Below, piece after piece: positions 24,749 through 34,411 of a stretch of 48,836 bases of DNA. How positions within the stretch are numbered: position 1 is the first letter of the stretch; each line of letters opens with the position of its first letter. Source of the stretch: an uncultured cyanobacterium (lineage in GTDB: Bacteria; Cyanobacteriota; Cyanobacteriia; Cyanobacteriales; Geitlerinemataceae). The translations under genes were made by a program, and so were the position numbers. The notes beneath the pieces were generated by a model. It was not told the DNA's origin, did not search any database, and worked only from the letters and a program-made list of their open reading frames with translations. Location of the stretch: NCBI GenBank assembly GCA_937899645.1, contig CALCCD010000064.1, positions 1 through 48,836 of the forward strand, written 5' to 3'.

Positions 24749-27700
24749 TTAGGATCTTCGCGATCGTGGTCTGCGATCGCGAGGTTCGGTCGAGATCGGC
24801 GTTAAACACAGTGGATCTTGGAAATTCTGAGCGCTAGATATCGTCAGGCAATAAAGATATTGCACCATCCAAGCGACGTGCTGGAATTTGGCCTGGTAGC
24901 GTATCGGAGCGCCTGATTCGTTGGAGGCGATGTCGCTGCGGGTCGGTGGGGCCGTGACGGGCTCGAAGAGGGGTGAGTCGCGCAGGACTTGATAGACGGG
25001 GTGTTCGAGGGAGTCGCGATCGAGCCAGCGATCGAGGGGGGCGTTGGGAATCAGGCCGGGGGGAAGACGGTTATCGAGCAGGGCGGCGATCTGGCGCTTG
25101 GCGATCGCGCTGGGAACACCGGCGCGCTCCAGGAGGCTTTGGGTTGCGGATGCAGTTGTGGCGCTCTGGGGCAGGTTGCGTAGCAGCTCGTGGACGACGA
25201 AGTAGTCGTCGTAGCGCTGGCGGTCGAGGTCGAGAGCGGGAAGGTCGCGGCTAGAGCTGATGCGACGCTCGCTTAGGGTGCGTGCGAGGCCGATTGCTGG
25301 GGGGAGGGCGTCGGCACGCTCTAGGGTCGCGTTGGGGCATTTTTGTCGCAGCCAGGTGGCGATCGCGGGCCAGTGGCGGGCGCGCCCGATGATAACGACG
25401 CGATCGATGCTCGTCGCGGTGAGGCCGACGAGGCTGAAAAAGTGGTTGAGCTCGCGGTTGAGGGCGGCGATCTTGGGGACGAGCACCTGCGTCTCGAAGC
25501 GCGTGCGCGAGATCTCCAGGGAAATATCGGCCCAGCGGACGCGAGCGCGGGCAGAATCGCCCTGGAAGGCGCGAATGACGTCTCGGGCTGTCTGGCGCAA
25601 AGAGCGGCGCTGCGGCGTCTCTTGAAGCCACTGGCGTAGATAAATGCGGGCGGCGAGGTCGGGGTCGCCGGGTTTGGGGCTGGCTGGGGCGGGGCAAGCT
25701 GAAGCGGGACGATCTCCGCCGATGGCGAGCGAGAGGGTGGGGTCGGCGAGCAGGAGGCTGGCGATCGTGTCGAGTTCGATGGCGCTGTTGCCGTAGGAGA
25801 AATGGTGGGCGCGGGCGGCGTCGTTGGGGCCGTCTTGGAAGTAGAAATGGTGGGCGTCGGCGCTGCCGGAGACGACCAGCGTGCGAACTGGCGTGTGGAC
25901 TGCCTGGTGGCGCAGCTTGGAGTTTGGGAAGTCTTCGGGAGCTGTAGAGTCGCGAGAGCTTGTGGAGGAAGCTTGGGTGACGATCGATCGCAGGCTGGCT
26001 GCGATCGGGTCGGCGAAGATTATCTGGCCGGGATGGCTGACGAGTCCGGCTTCGACGATCGCCTCGCGCAGATTAAAGCGATAAGCGGCGCTGCTGTCGG
26101 CTCGCTGGCTGACGCACACTCCGGCGAGTTCGGGCAGGGAGCCGCTCGCTGGATCGCCACCGAGCTCCACGCGAGCCTCGGTGCGGACGTTTTCGAGCAG
26201 AAGGCGCAGGGCGTAGCGCACCTCATAGAGCGCCAGCCGATCGCGCGCCGACCAGCGGACGATCGGCTGGAAAGCGTCGCGATCGTCGCGCCAGGAGATG
26301 CCCGCATTCAGGCAGTCCAGAAAGTCGTGGAGCAGGATTCCCGGTTCGCGAGGGTCGGCCAGGTCGTGGCGATCGGCGGCATCTAGGGCAGCTTCGCCGG
26401 TTTGCCAGTCGTTCGGGCTCGTGGCTTCGGGCGGCAGATAGACAGCGCAGGGCAGCCGCTCTGGCTGGCTCGTGTGTGGCCACCGCAGCGGATAGTGGCG
26501 ATCGGCGTGGCGATCGAGCAAAATCGCCGAAATCTCGTCTGTCTCGACGGCCAGAGCTAGATACCAGCGATCGTTGGGCGGATCGCTGGGCGTCGGCGTC
26601 GGTGGCATCGTCTCCCAAATCGCCGCGAACATCTCGGCTGGGTCGAGGTCTTCGTCTTCAGTCTGCTGGAGTGAGGGGTCTTCTAGCGCGAGGGCGGGGT
26701 CGATCTCCCCGACGGCGGCCACGATCGCTGCTTCTAAATCGCGCTCGAGGTCTTCGAGGCCGGTTCTGGCGGACAGTTCGGCTTCGATAGGGGTCTCGGA
26801 GCTGCGATCGGCGTCTGGAGCGTCGGGCTCGTAGAGGCCGTTGACGATATCGAGAATTGCGTCGAACAGCGCTTCTTCTTCGTCGGCGGTTGGGGGAACG
26901 GTTGGATCGGCCCCACTTTCGAGCACAGCCTCGGGTGAGGTCGGCGGCGCGTCGGTCGCGAGATCGTCGAAGGGGTTGTCGCGAGCGATCGCGTCGCGCT
27001 CTTGCTGGGTCAGCGCCGTCAGGTCGAGCGCGCTGTCGGCGTCATCTGCTTCGGGCGCGGCGAATTCTGCCCGAGCTTCAGGCTGCTCTTCGAGTCTGAT
27101 GCTGGGGAAGCTATCGGAAATTCGATCTTCGAGGCGGGCGATCGTGGCTTCGACCTCCGGATCGGGATTGGGGATTTTGAGGGCATCGGGGGCGATCGAG
27201 ACGCGATCGTCAGTTTCGGTCTCGGGCCTCAGGTCAGCTTCTTCTGGGAATAAATCGACCGTCCAGTCGAGTGCGGGCTCGCCGAGGTCTTCGGAGGCGG
27301 CGGTTGGCGTTTCGGGAAGCGTGATGTCTGGCGCATCGTCCGGCGCGATCGAGTCGGAGGCAATCTCAGGAGTGTCGGACTCGGTTGGCGCAGTCGGCGC
27401 GACCCCGGAGGGTTCGGGTTCTGACGGTTCGGGCTCCGAGTATTCTGCTGATGGCAGTTCGGGCGATCGCGGTTCGGGAAGGTCAGAAACAGAAACGGCT
27501 TCCCACTCATCGAGAGCGGGAAGCTCGGAAAACTGCCGCTTGAGGGCGGCTTTCTGGCGTGCTTTGGGACGCGGTGACTCCGGGAAATCGGGAGTATCGC
27601 TGGCTGGCTGACTGTCAACTGCCGGGGTGTCGGCGCTGGGGGCGTCTAGCTTGCCGGTCTCAGTTGATGCTTGCGGCTCTTCTAGAACCTCAGAAGCAAA

Positions 27701-30700
27701 CGAGTTCGTTAGCTCGGGCGGTGCGGATGCCGCGTCTTCCGTTGACATCGGCTGACTGGCCAGTAATTCATTCGGGGCTGAGGTAGGGGGATTCGAGACC
27801 TCAGCCCCCTGCGCTTTTGGGTCGGAGGCCGTTCGTTCGTCCGGTATTGTCCCCGGCGGCCCCCCGCGCGACGGCGGGATTTGACTGCTTGATTCGTCGT
27901 CGCTGGCTGAAGTCTCGAAGTCGAGATCGTCGAGTTTCGGTACGCGGCGATCGTCGGGGCTGGCATTGGCCAGGGCGCGATCGATGTCGTCGGCGGCTTC
28001 GCGGCTGCGGGACTGCTGCGTGTCGTCGGACGCGTCGTCCTCGAACCAATCGAAAACCTCGGACATCGTCTCGGACGCAGGCGCGACCTGCGACTCCGAC
28101 TCGAGTTCGACAAGTAGTTCGTTTACCAGATCGTTACCGTCCGCCTGGGATGAGCCGGACGGCAGCAGTGATTCTGGATCGGGCAACGAGGGAGACGACA
28201 TGTAGACGTTCGGTTCAAACAGATTCAAATCTGAGTCCTCATTCTGCCCTATTTCTGACGTTTTGGGGCGCGCGCAATCGAGCGGCGATCGCTCGGCATC
28301 GGAGGTCGCGTCGCGGGCCGCAGTGTCGAGGCTGAGTAGGTCACCGTCATCGAGGCGAGCATCGATCTTGTCGGCTTCGCGATCGAGGTCGGCGAGTAAG
28401 TCGCGCTCGCCCGCTGTAATAGGCGCGGCGGAGTCCGCGACTTTAGCGACTGTCGGGGGGCTGGCGCGATCGCTGGCCTGGGACTGGCTCTCCTGAAGAG
28501 GGCTTTCTGGTGGCGGGCTTTCTGGCTCGATCGCGCCACTGAACTCTACGCCTGCCGCGTCTGCAATCGGTGCTTCGCTGGGCACAGGGTCGATCGCCTC
28601 GACCTCCGGCGTGGTTTCTAGCTCGAAACCCGCGGGCATTCCCGTGACGGGCATCCCAAAAATTTCGCTGTCGTCGAGGTCGTCATCTTCGTCCAGGTTT
28701 GCAGCGGCGAGGTCTTCGGCGGGGAAGTCTTCAGCGGGGAAGTCTTCAGCGGGGAAGCCGTCTTCGAGCGCCGCCAGGTCCGCGGCGGGGAAGTCTTCGT
28801 TGGCAGGTACGTCTGGGCTTTGCGGCGGCGCGCTGGGGTCGGGGCTGGGGTCGGCGGGAGCGGGATCGACTTCGATCGTCGTTGCGAAGGCAGCGGCGCT
28901 GTACTCCTGGGGAACTGACGCGCCGCTGTCTGCTGGGTCTTCTTCGTCGTACCAAACGTCGCTCTCGTCCCAGTCGGCATCGTCAGTGGCGCCGCCGTCA
29001 TCGGTCATCGCAACGCTAAGCAAGCTCAGATCGTCGGTTGCCGCGTCGCCAAAGCCGAATTCGTCTGAGTCATCGGGCTCGACTTCGATCGAAGTTTCCG
29101 TTGCCATCTCGGCGATCGCCTCGCCCCAGGGAGCGTCGAGCGAGCCGGGGGGCGTCCCGCTGCCGGTAAGGCCGATCGTCTCTCCGGGGAGTGGGTCGCC
29201 CGAATCGCCCGAATCGCCAACCAAATCGTCCAATCTGTCCGATTCGCTGTCGTCTGCGTCCGGCGCACCGAAGGCAGACGGGTCGAACTCGAAGCTGCTT
29301 TCGGTTTCTTCCTCTGCGCTTTGTGTGGGACGGGTTTGGCCGATCGCCTCGACCGAGGCGCTAGCCGCGCCCCACGGGTCGGCGCTGAGGCCGTCTGGGT
29401 CTGCGCCGGTTTCGACGACCTCAACGATCTCGAAGTCAGTTGTGTCGTCGTCATCCGCTTCGGAATCGCCGAGAACCTGGGTCACCAGGTTGGCAAGATC
29501 GTCGTCGTCCGCTCCGGCAAGGGCATCTTCGGCCAGCTCGAGTGACTCCTCCTGAGAACTGGCTTCGATAATTGTGGGGGCTGCATCTTCGGCGATCGCG
29601 CCCTCGCCCCAAGGGTCGGCCAACATGGCGAAGTCGCCAGCTGGAATAACGCCTAAATCTCCCGAGCGAGCGGCGTCAGTTGCGTCAAGTTCTTCAACAA
29701 TTTCAAACTCGTCATCGAGTTGAACGGAGCGCCCTGCCGGATCGAGGGCTGGGAAAGCTATGCCGCTCTCGCTAATATCATCACTGTCTTCTAAGGGCAC
29801 TTCTGGGGCCATCGCCGAAAACGCATCGAGGGGTTCGTCTTCGCCGATCTCGATCGCGTCGCCCGTTGCGTCTTCCTCATCGCCAAAATCATTCAGGAAG
29901 GGCGCGAGGCCTGACTCGATCGCCGTAGGCCGTACGAGAATATCCAGTTCTTCGTTGGGGCTGCGCTGGCCGAGTTCGCGGGCGATTTCTTCCGCCGTGC
30001 GGGCGGGGCTTCCTACTGGATCGGGCGGTGGGGCTACGCTCAGTCCCAGCTCGTCTTCTAGCTCGAATTCGATCGGCTCGCCCATCAGGTCGTCATTGTC
30101 GCTACTGCTGGCGGGCGCGGCAAAGGCGATCTCCTCCGATGGGGGCTCGCGATCGTCATCGTTACGGTCTTCCGAGTCGTCGAGCCAGCGGCTGTCGAGC
30201 CCGGTTTGAGTGGCCGCGATCGGCTCCTGGGCATCGGCGTCGTCGGCGTCGTCGGCGGGCAGCACGGGCTCGTCGATCGCGGCGGGTTCTGCTTCGATCG
30301 GCTCGGAGACCGACTCGATATTTTCTTCTTCAATCGCCCACTCGACGCTAGTTGTTTCGGGCGGCGCGTCAGGGTCAGTCGGCTCGGGCTCGGCCACCTC
30401 AAATTCTGCGAGCTCGGATTCGGCTAGCTCGGGAGACTCATGACGATTGAGGGCGTCGATCGCGGCGGCTCCGGCCAGGGCGGCAGCGGCAATCGGGATC
30501 GCATCGCCCCGCGCTTCTTCGCTGGGTTCCACCAGATCGACTAGTTCTGCGGCAGCGTCCTCGATTGGAGCTTCGGTAGCGCCCTCGGCTGAGTTTATAG
30601 CCGAGTCTTCGGCGATATCCAGAGCGACATCTTCGATCTCGCTGGTGTGGTTTTCTGAGACGGGTGCGACATCTTCGATCTCGCTTGGCGCTTCCTCGAT

Positions 30701-32185
30701 GGGTTCTTCGATATCGGCGACGATCTCTTCCTCGGTCGAGTATTCCACGACGTCCTCGGCGGTTGATTCGGACTCTGCAAACGGCTCGACGATCGAATCT
30801 TCAGCGGCGGGCGCTTCCGATGCGGGCTCGACTTCTGTCGGCCCGGCTTCGGCGGACTGGGCTTCGGCGGACTGGGCTTCGGCGGACTGAGCTTCGGCGG
30901 GCTCGGCTTCGGCAAGATCGGCCAGGACGAACTCTCCGAACGGCAGTTCTTCGTCAATGTCGGCAATATCGTCGCGATCGATCGCAGCTTCGGAATCGGA
31001 CTCTATCAAATCCGTCAGAGCGCTGATGCGGGTTGGGGGCGGTACGAATTTAGGCGCGGCGGCGGCGGGCGTTGCAGCGGCAATCGCGGCCTCGGCGATC
31101 GCGCCGCCCGAGCTGGCGTCTTCTCGAGATAAATCGACCTCAATTAAATCGACAACTTCACCGCGATCGCCATCCGCTTCGATCGTCGCTTCTAGGGCCT
31201 CGCCAGTCAGCTGCGCTCCGGGCGCTTCCGCGTCGAGCATCTGCGCCGATCGCTCTACCAGCGCCCGAACGATCGCTTCGCCCTGCTGGCTGAGGCGGTG
31301 GATATTTTCGACGCTGGCCGCCAAGGAAGTTTCGTAGCTGTGCACGTTCGAGAGCATTGCGCCTAGGCTCGTTTGTAGCTTGCTATCGAGTTCGAGGATG
31401 AGGCGATCGGCGTCGGCCTGGAGGCGCTGCACCTGCTCGAAGCGCTGGGCGGGGTGTAGCACCACCGGCGAGCCGCTGACGCTCTGGGGCGGGCGATCGC
31501 CGAAATAGCTGCTGAAATAATTAACGAGCCGCGACTCGAGGGCCTGGAGCAGCCCGCCAAACTGGTCGGAGATCGCGCGCTGGAGCCGGTCTTGGAGCGC
31601 GCCGACGAACGTCTCGATCGTCCGCTTCTGGTTGTCCTGCTGGCGGGCGAGGCTGCCTTGATATTGCGCCTGATTCTGCATCTGCTCGATATCGCGGGCG
31701 AGCTGCGATCGCTCCTGGCGCAGGTTCTCCAAGTCGCTACGCAGCGGTTGGAGCAGCCCCGCGTGCAGCGTCATAATGTCGCGAGCGAGGGCCGACTCTT
31801 TGGTGTCTGCGAGCTCGCGCGGGGTGGCCGCTGGCGAGACGGTCGGTGGCGCGGTCGGGGGAGACAGGCTCAGGGCGCTGCGGACGATATCTTCGAGCTG
31901 GCGCGTGTCGATGCCGGTGCTGCTAGTAGTGGAGCCAGACCCGCCAACAGCGCCCGGAGTGTCGGTGCGGGTTGGCGGCTCGGAGCGCGGCGGCCCGTCG
32001 GTCGGGCGATCGGGCGAAGCGAGGGCGCTGCCCTGTTGGCTGAGGTAGCCGCGAATTTGCTCGAGCAACGCCAGCTCCTGGGGCATCGCCTCGGCGGGAA
32101 CGTCGCGCAGTTGTTCGTTGGCGCGTCCGACGATCGCATCGATTTCGTCAAGGAGAGCTTGAATATTTTCAGGGCGGGAAGTCAC
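24749..32185 (-). CDS. Giant acidic protein with coiled-coil head and degenerate Hsp70-like C-terminal domain
   Basis: About 2,478 residues. The GTG at 32183-32185 is chosen over an ATG ten codons upstream because AAGAGGAA lies five bases before it. Residues 1-50 are a helical head (RPENIQALLDEIDAIVGRAN). About 135-330 is a Gln/Arg/Leu-rich coiled coil. About 330-1870 is a low-complexity Asp/Glu/Ala/Ser/Pro region, probably disordered and very acidic. About 1875-2478 aligns by eye with Hsp70: LREAIVEAGLV then IIFADPIAASLR, RTLVVSGSADAHHF at the second phosphate position, and ISRTRFETQVLVPKI followed by IDRVVIIGRARHWPAIATWL. The first phosphate loop (DLGTTxS in Hsp70) is replaced by LAVETDEISAI, so ATP binding may be lost. 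There are no membrane segments. Function unknown. Confidence 0.8.
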   Translation of the reverse strand: MTSRPENIQALLDEIDAIVGRANEQLRDVPAEAMPQELALLEQIRGYLSQQGSALASPDRPTDGPPRSEPPTRTDTPGAVGGSGSTTSSTGIDTRQLEDIVRSALSLSPPTAPPTVSPAATPRELADTKESALARDIMTLHAGLLQPLRSDLENLRQERSQLARDIEQMQNQAQYQGSLARQQDNQKRTIETFVGALQDRLQRAISDQFGGLLQALESRLVNYFSSYFGDRPPQSVSGSPVVLHPAQRFEQVQRLQADADRLILELDSKLQTSLGAMLSNVHSYETSLAASVENIHRLSQQGEAIVRALVERSAQMLDAEAPGAQLTGEALEATIEADGDRGEVVDLIEVDLSREDASSGGAIAEAAIAAATPAAAAPKFVPPPTRISALTDLIESDSEAAIDRDDIADIDEELPFGEFVLADLAEAEPAEAQSAEAQSAEAQSAEAGPTEVEPASEAPAAEDSIVEPFAESESTAEDVVEYSTEEEIVADIEEPIEEAPSEIEDVAPVSENHTSEIEDVALDIAEDSAINSAEGATEAPIEDAAAELVDLVEPSEEARGDAIPIAAAALAGAAAIDALNRHESPELAESELAEFEVAEPEPTDPDAPPETTSVEWAIEEENIESVSEPIEAEPAAIDEPVLPADDADDADAQEPIAATQTGLDSRWLDDSEDRNDDDREPPSEEIAFAAPASSSDNDDLMGEPIEFELEDELGLSVAPPPDPVGSPARTAEEIARELGQRSPNEELDILVRPTAIESGLAPFLNDFGDEEDATGDAIEIGEDEPLDAFSAMAPEVPLEDSDDISESGIAFPALDPAGRSVQLDDEFEIVEELDATDAARSGDLGVIPAGDFAMLADPWGEGAIAEDAAPTIIEASSQEESLELAEDALAGADDDDLANLVTQVLGDSEADDDDTTDFEIVEVVETGADPDGLSADPWGAASASVEAIGQTRPTQSAEEETESSFEFDPSAFGAPDADDSESDRLDDLVGDSGDSGDPLPGETIGLTGSGTPPGSLDAPWGEAIAEMATETSIEVEPDDSDEFGFGDAATDDLSLLSVAMTDDGGATDDADWDESDVWYDEEDPADSGASVPQEYSAAAFATTIEVDPAPADPSPDPSAPPQSPDVPANEDFPAADLAALEDGFPAEDFPAEDFPAEDLAAANLDEDDDLDDSEIFGMPVTGMPAGFELETTPEVEAIDPVPSEAPIADAAGVEFSGAIEPESPPPESPLQESQSQASDRASPPTVAKVADSAAPITAGERDLLADLDREADKIDARLDDGDLLSLDTAARDATSDAERSPLDCARPKTSEIGQNEDSDLNLFEPNVYMSSPSLPDPESLLPSGSSQADGNDLVNELLVELESESQVAPASETMSEVFDWFEDDASDDTQQSRSREAADDIDRALANASPDDRRVPKLDDLDFETSASDDESSSQIPPSRGGPPGTIPDERTASDPKAQGAEVSNPPTSAPNELLASQPMSTEDAASAPPELTNSFASEVLEEPQASTETGKLDAPSADTPAVDSQPASDTPDFPESPRPKARQKAALKRQFSELPALDEWEAVSVSDLPEPRSPELPSAEYSEPEPSEPEPSGVAPTAPTESDTPEIASDSIAPDDAPDITLPETPTAASEDLGEPALDWTVDLFPEEADLRPETETDDRVSIAPDALKIPNPDPEVEATIARLEDRISDSFPSIRLEEQPEARAEFAAPEADDADSALDLTALTQQERDAIARDNPFDDLATDAPPTSPEAVLESGADPTVPPTADEEEALFDAILDIVNGLYEPDAPDADRSSETPIEAELSARTGLEDLERDLEAAIVAAVGEIDPALALEDPSLQQTEDEDLDPAEMFAAIWETMPPTPTPSDPPNDRWYLALAVETDEISAILLDRHADRHYPLRWPHTSQPERLPCAVYLPPEATSPNDWQTGEAALDAADRHDLADPREPGILLHDFLDCLNAGISWRDDRDAFQPIVRWSARDRLALYEVRYALRLLLENVRTEARVELGGDPASGSLPELAGVCVSQRADSSAAYRFNLREAIVEAGLVSHPGQIIFADPIAASLRSIVTQASSTSSRDSTAPEDFPNSKLRHQAVHTPVRTLVVSGSADAHHFYFQDGPNDAARAHHFSYGNSAIELDTIASLLLADPTLSLAIGGDRPASACPAPASPKPGDPDLAARIYLRQWLQETPQRRSLRQTARDVIRAFQGDSARARVRWADISLEISRTRFETQVLVPKIAALNRELNHFFSLVGLTATSIDRVVIIGRARHWPAIATWLRQKCPNATLERADALPPAIGLARTLSERRISSSRDLPALDLDRQRYDDYFVVHELLRNLPQSATTASATQSLLERAGVPSAIAKRQIAALLDNRLPPGLIPNAPLDRWLDRDSLEHPVYQVLRDSPLFEPVTAPPTRSDIASNESGAPIRYQAKFQHVAWMVQYLYCLTISSAQNFQDPLCLTPISTEPRDRRPRSRRS
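28712..28756 (-). repeat. Three 15-bp tandem repeats in the giant gene
   Basis: Unit GTCTTCRGCGGGGAA on the plus strand, encoding repeated FPAED in the acidic region. Two units are identical and the third differs at one base, so the expansion is recent or still active. Confidence 0.8.
30846..30913 (-). repeat. Four-and-a-half 15-bp tandem repeats in the giant gene
   Basis: Unit GCTTCGGCGGACTGG on the plus strand, encoding AEAQS units in the acidic region. The first two copies are identical and the third and fourth carry a few changes. Reading frame is preserved because the unit is a multiple of three. Confidence 0.8.
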
Positions 32186-32880
32186 GAGCGTTCCTCTTCT
32201 GTGAGCGATCGGCAAGCGGAGCGAACGTCGGCGCGATCGAGGCGGCGGTTGGCGGGCAGATGCGAAAACGCGAGCCGCAGACCGACAGCAGACATCCCCA
32301 GGATATTTCGATCTACGATGCCATAGCCAACCGACCTGAACTCAGTGGGTTAACGTAAGTACGCAATGGTGATACGCAAGGCCCGCCCGGTGAATTCTTC
32401 CAAGCAGTGTTAGCGAGCCACGTTGGCGATGCTCGGGGCGACTCGCTGCAACTCTTCGCGATTCGCTCTACTGCCGCGCGCTTCAATTCACCCCGATTCT
32501 AAAAGAAACCCCCGAAGACTGGAGGGATGCTTTGCGCGGACTCGATCGCCCGACGAACTTGCTGCCGCGTCTCGCTTCTGCTGGGGTTGCGATCGAGATT
32601 GCGATCGAAACACTGCCGAGGGATTGCCGGGTCGCGACCGCCCGAAGGCGGTGAGCGCAATTGCGGGGCCGAAATCGCCGCGTATCGGACGCAATTTACC
32701 CGATCGCGCAAGTGTACCCTTTGCGATCGTGCCGACACAGTAAAATATGTGGCAGTAACTTTCGAGAGCAGGTTTTTCTCTCGTAGGGCGGCCCGAACCG
32801 GCGCGGCCCAGCCTCCGCATCGACGCTCCGTACTGCCCGGTGGGCCACACCCTAGCGAGTCAAATACTCACAACCCGATC
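32186..32880. other. Long divergent intergenic region
   Basis: 695 bases between the giant gene and the Crp-family gene, which diverge. It holds the ribosome site AAGAGGAA (32191-32198) of the giant gene and is dense in CGATCG. Open frames here, including one continuous with the Crp gene, do not look like proteins. Both promoters should lie here. Confidence 0.5.
32718..32746 (+). promoter_or_regulatory. Candidate promoter of the Crp-family gene
   Basis: TAAAAT at 32741-32746 is a good -10 box about 135 bases before the start codon. The -35 region is poor (CCTTTG at 17-base spacing), as expected for an activated promoter. No clear Crp-type palindrome was found. Confidence 0.25.
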
Positions 32881-33591
32881 ATGGACGACCGACAAAACCC
32901 ACGCGGTGGCTCGAAGCAGATTGAAGCCCAGCTTCGCGAGACTCCTTTTTTCGAGGGGTTGCCCGAAGAGGCGATCGCCAATGCCCTCTCCCACGTCGTC
33001 GCACGCGCCCACCCGCCCAACCAGGTGATCCTGCTGGAAAACGACTGGGGAAGCTCGGTCTATTTCATCTTGGAAGGCTGGGCGAAAATCCGGACGTACA
33101 ACCTCGACGGCAAGGAAATTACGCTCAATATTTTGGGCACGGGTGAAGTGTTCGGCGAGATGGCGGCTCTCGATGAAGTGCCGCGATCGACCGACGTGAT
33201 CACCCTCGCGCCGACGACGATCGGCAATATGCCCGCCCAAGACTTCGTCACGCTGGTGCAGTCCGAGCCCCTGGCCGGAATTCGCCTCGCCCAGCTAATG
33301 GGTCGCCGCCTGCGCCAGGTCAACCGCCGCCTACGACTGCGCGAGTCAGATAGCACTTCGCGCGTGGCCGATATCTTGCTGTTCCTTGCAGAAGGCCAGG
33401 GCAAGCAGGGCGACGGCGGTGGGATGCGTATCCCCAACCTGCCCCACCGCGAGCTGAGCAGCCTCAGCGGCCTCGCCCGCGAGACGGTTACGCGCGTCCT
33501 GAGCAAGCTAGAAAAAAAAGGATTGATCGAGCGCGATCGCGACACCGTCCTTATCCCCGATCTCTTTAATCTGGAGCGGATGTTGAACTAG
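32881..33591 (+). CDS. Crp/Fnr family transcriptional regulator
   Basis: 236 residues. An N-terminal cyclic-nucleotide-binding domain (about 20-135) includes NQVILLENDWGSSVYFILEGWAKI and the cassette FGEMAALDEVPRSTDV. The Glu, Arg and Ser/Thr of a cAMP pocket are present, so ligand binding is plausible. The C-terminal winged helix has RELSSLSGLARETVTRVLSKLEKKGLI. It differs clearly from NtcA, whose recognition helix reads AIGSTRVTVTR. The start ATG at 32881 matches the family opening; the upstream open frame does not. It is divergent from the giant gene and could regulate it, which is inference. Confidence 0.88.
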   Translation: MDDRQNPRGGSKQIEAQLRETPFFEGLPEEAIANALSHVVARAHPPNQVILLENDWGSSVYFILEGWAKIRTYNLDGKEITLNILGTGEVFGEMAALDEVPRSTDVITLAPTTIGNMPAQDFVTLVQSEPLAGIRLAQLMGRRLRQVNRRLRLRESDSTSRVADILLFLAEGQGKQGDGGGMRIPNLPHRELSSLSGLARETVTRVLSKLEKKGLIERDRDTVLIPDLFNLERMLN

Positions 33592-33661
33592 CTGAGTTGA
33601 GCTAGCTGAGTTGAACTGGCCCAACCGATCGGGTTCGGCGCGACCTCACGATATTCAAGCC

Positions 33662-34411
33662 ATGACGACGAAATCTCCGCTCCCGGTGTCGCGTAATTCG
33701 ATCGAGGCCCGCCGCTCGTCCGCGCTGGCGCTCGTCGAAACGGCATTTCTCGCGAGTACGGGCAGCCTAATTTGGCTGATCGACTACTACTTTCCCTTCG
33801 GCCCATTTTTACGGCTGTTTTTCCCGCTGCCGATCGCGTTGGTTTACCTGCGCTGGACGAAGCGCGAAGCCCTGATGGCGACGGCAGTATCGGGGCTGTT
33901 GCTGTCGGTGCTGATGGGGCCTGCGCGCAGCGTTTTGTTTTTGATTCCCTACGGTATGCAGGGCTTCACCCTCGGGCTGCTTTGGAAGCGGGGTGCGCGC
34001 TGGTGGGTCTCGACCGCGATCGCCACGATCTTCGGTACGTTTGGGGTCGTCTTTAAGATTTGGCTGCTGTCGGTCTTTCTCAACCAGGATTTGTGGACGT
34101 ACTTTACGGTGCAGATGACGGAGCTGCTGAACTGGGGGCTCGAGCAGCTCGGGATGTTCGTCCAGCCCAGCCTGGCCTTCGTGCAGTGGGCCGCGATGGC
34201 GACGATCGTGATTAACAGCGCCGTATACGTCTTGGTGGTGCATCTAGTGGCGCTGCTGCTGCTCGATCGCCTCGGCAACCCGATCCCGCGTCCGCCCGCG
34301 TGGATCCAGGTGCTGCTCGACCTCGACTACGACGAGGCATCCAAACCGGCTCGAGCCGATTGCAATAAGCCCGATGGCGACGAAGAGAGCGACGACGAGT
34401 TCGACTTTTAA
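33662..34411 (+). CDS. DUF2232 family membrane protein
   Basis: 249 residues with about six hydrophobic segments, starting ALALVETAFLASTGSLIWLIDYYFPFGPF. The gene has the DUF2232 pattern (FLIPYGMQGFTLGLLWKRG, then WTYFTVQMTELLNW). It ends in a very acidic tail (DGDEESDDEFDF). DUF2232 proteins recall the S-components of vitamin transporters, but no substrate is known. Its stop overlaps the cobT start by one base (TAATG), so the two are translationally coupled. The ATG at 33662 is preferred to an upstream one at 33611. Confidence 0.82.
   Translation: MTTKSPLPVSRNSIEARRSSALALVETAFLASTGSLIWLIDYYFPFGPFLRLFFPLPIALVYLRWTKREALMATAVSGLLLSVLMGPARSVLFLIPYGMQGFTLGLLWKRGARWWVSTAIATIFGTFGVVFKIWLLSVFLNQDLWTYFTVQMTELLNWGLEQLGMFVQPSLAFVQWAAMATIVINSAVYVLVVHLVALLLLDRLGNPIPRPPAWIQVLLDLDYDEASKPARADCNKPDGDEESDDEFDF

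Noticed and set aside
28611-29555. Ser/Pro-rich open frame opposite the giant gene
   Set aside because: Low-complexity mirror of the Asp/Glu/Ser region; no start signal.
32881-33591. NtcA assignment for the Crp-family protein
   Set aside because: The recognition helix and the N-terminal domain differ from NtcA; the cyclic-nucleotide cassette is Crp-like.
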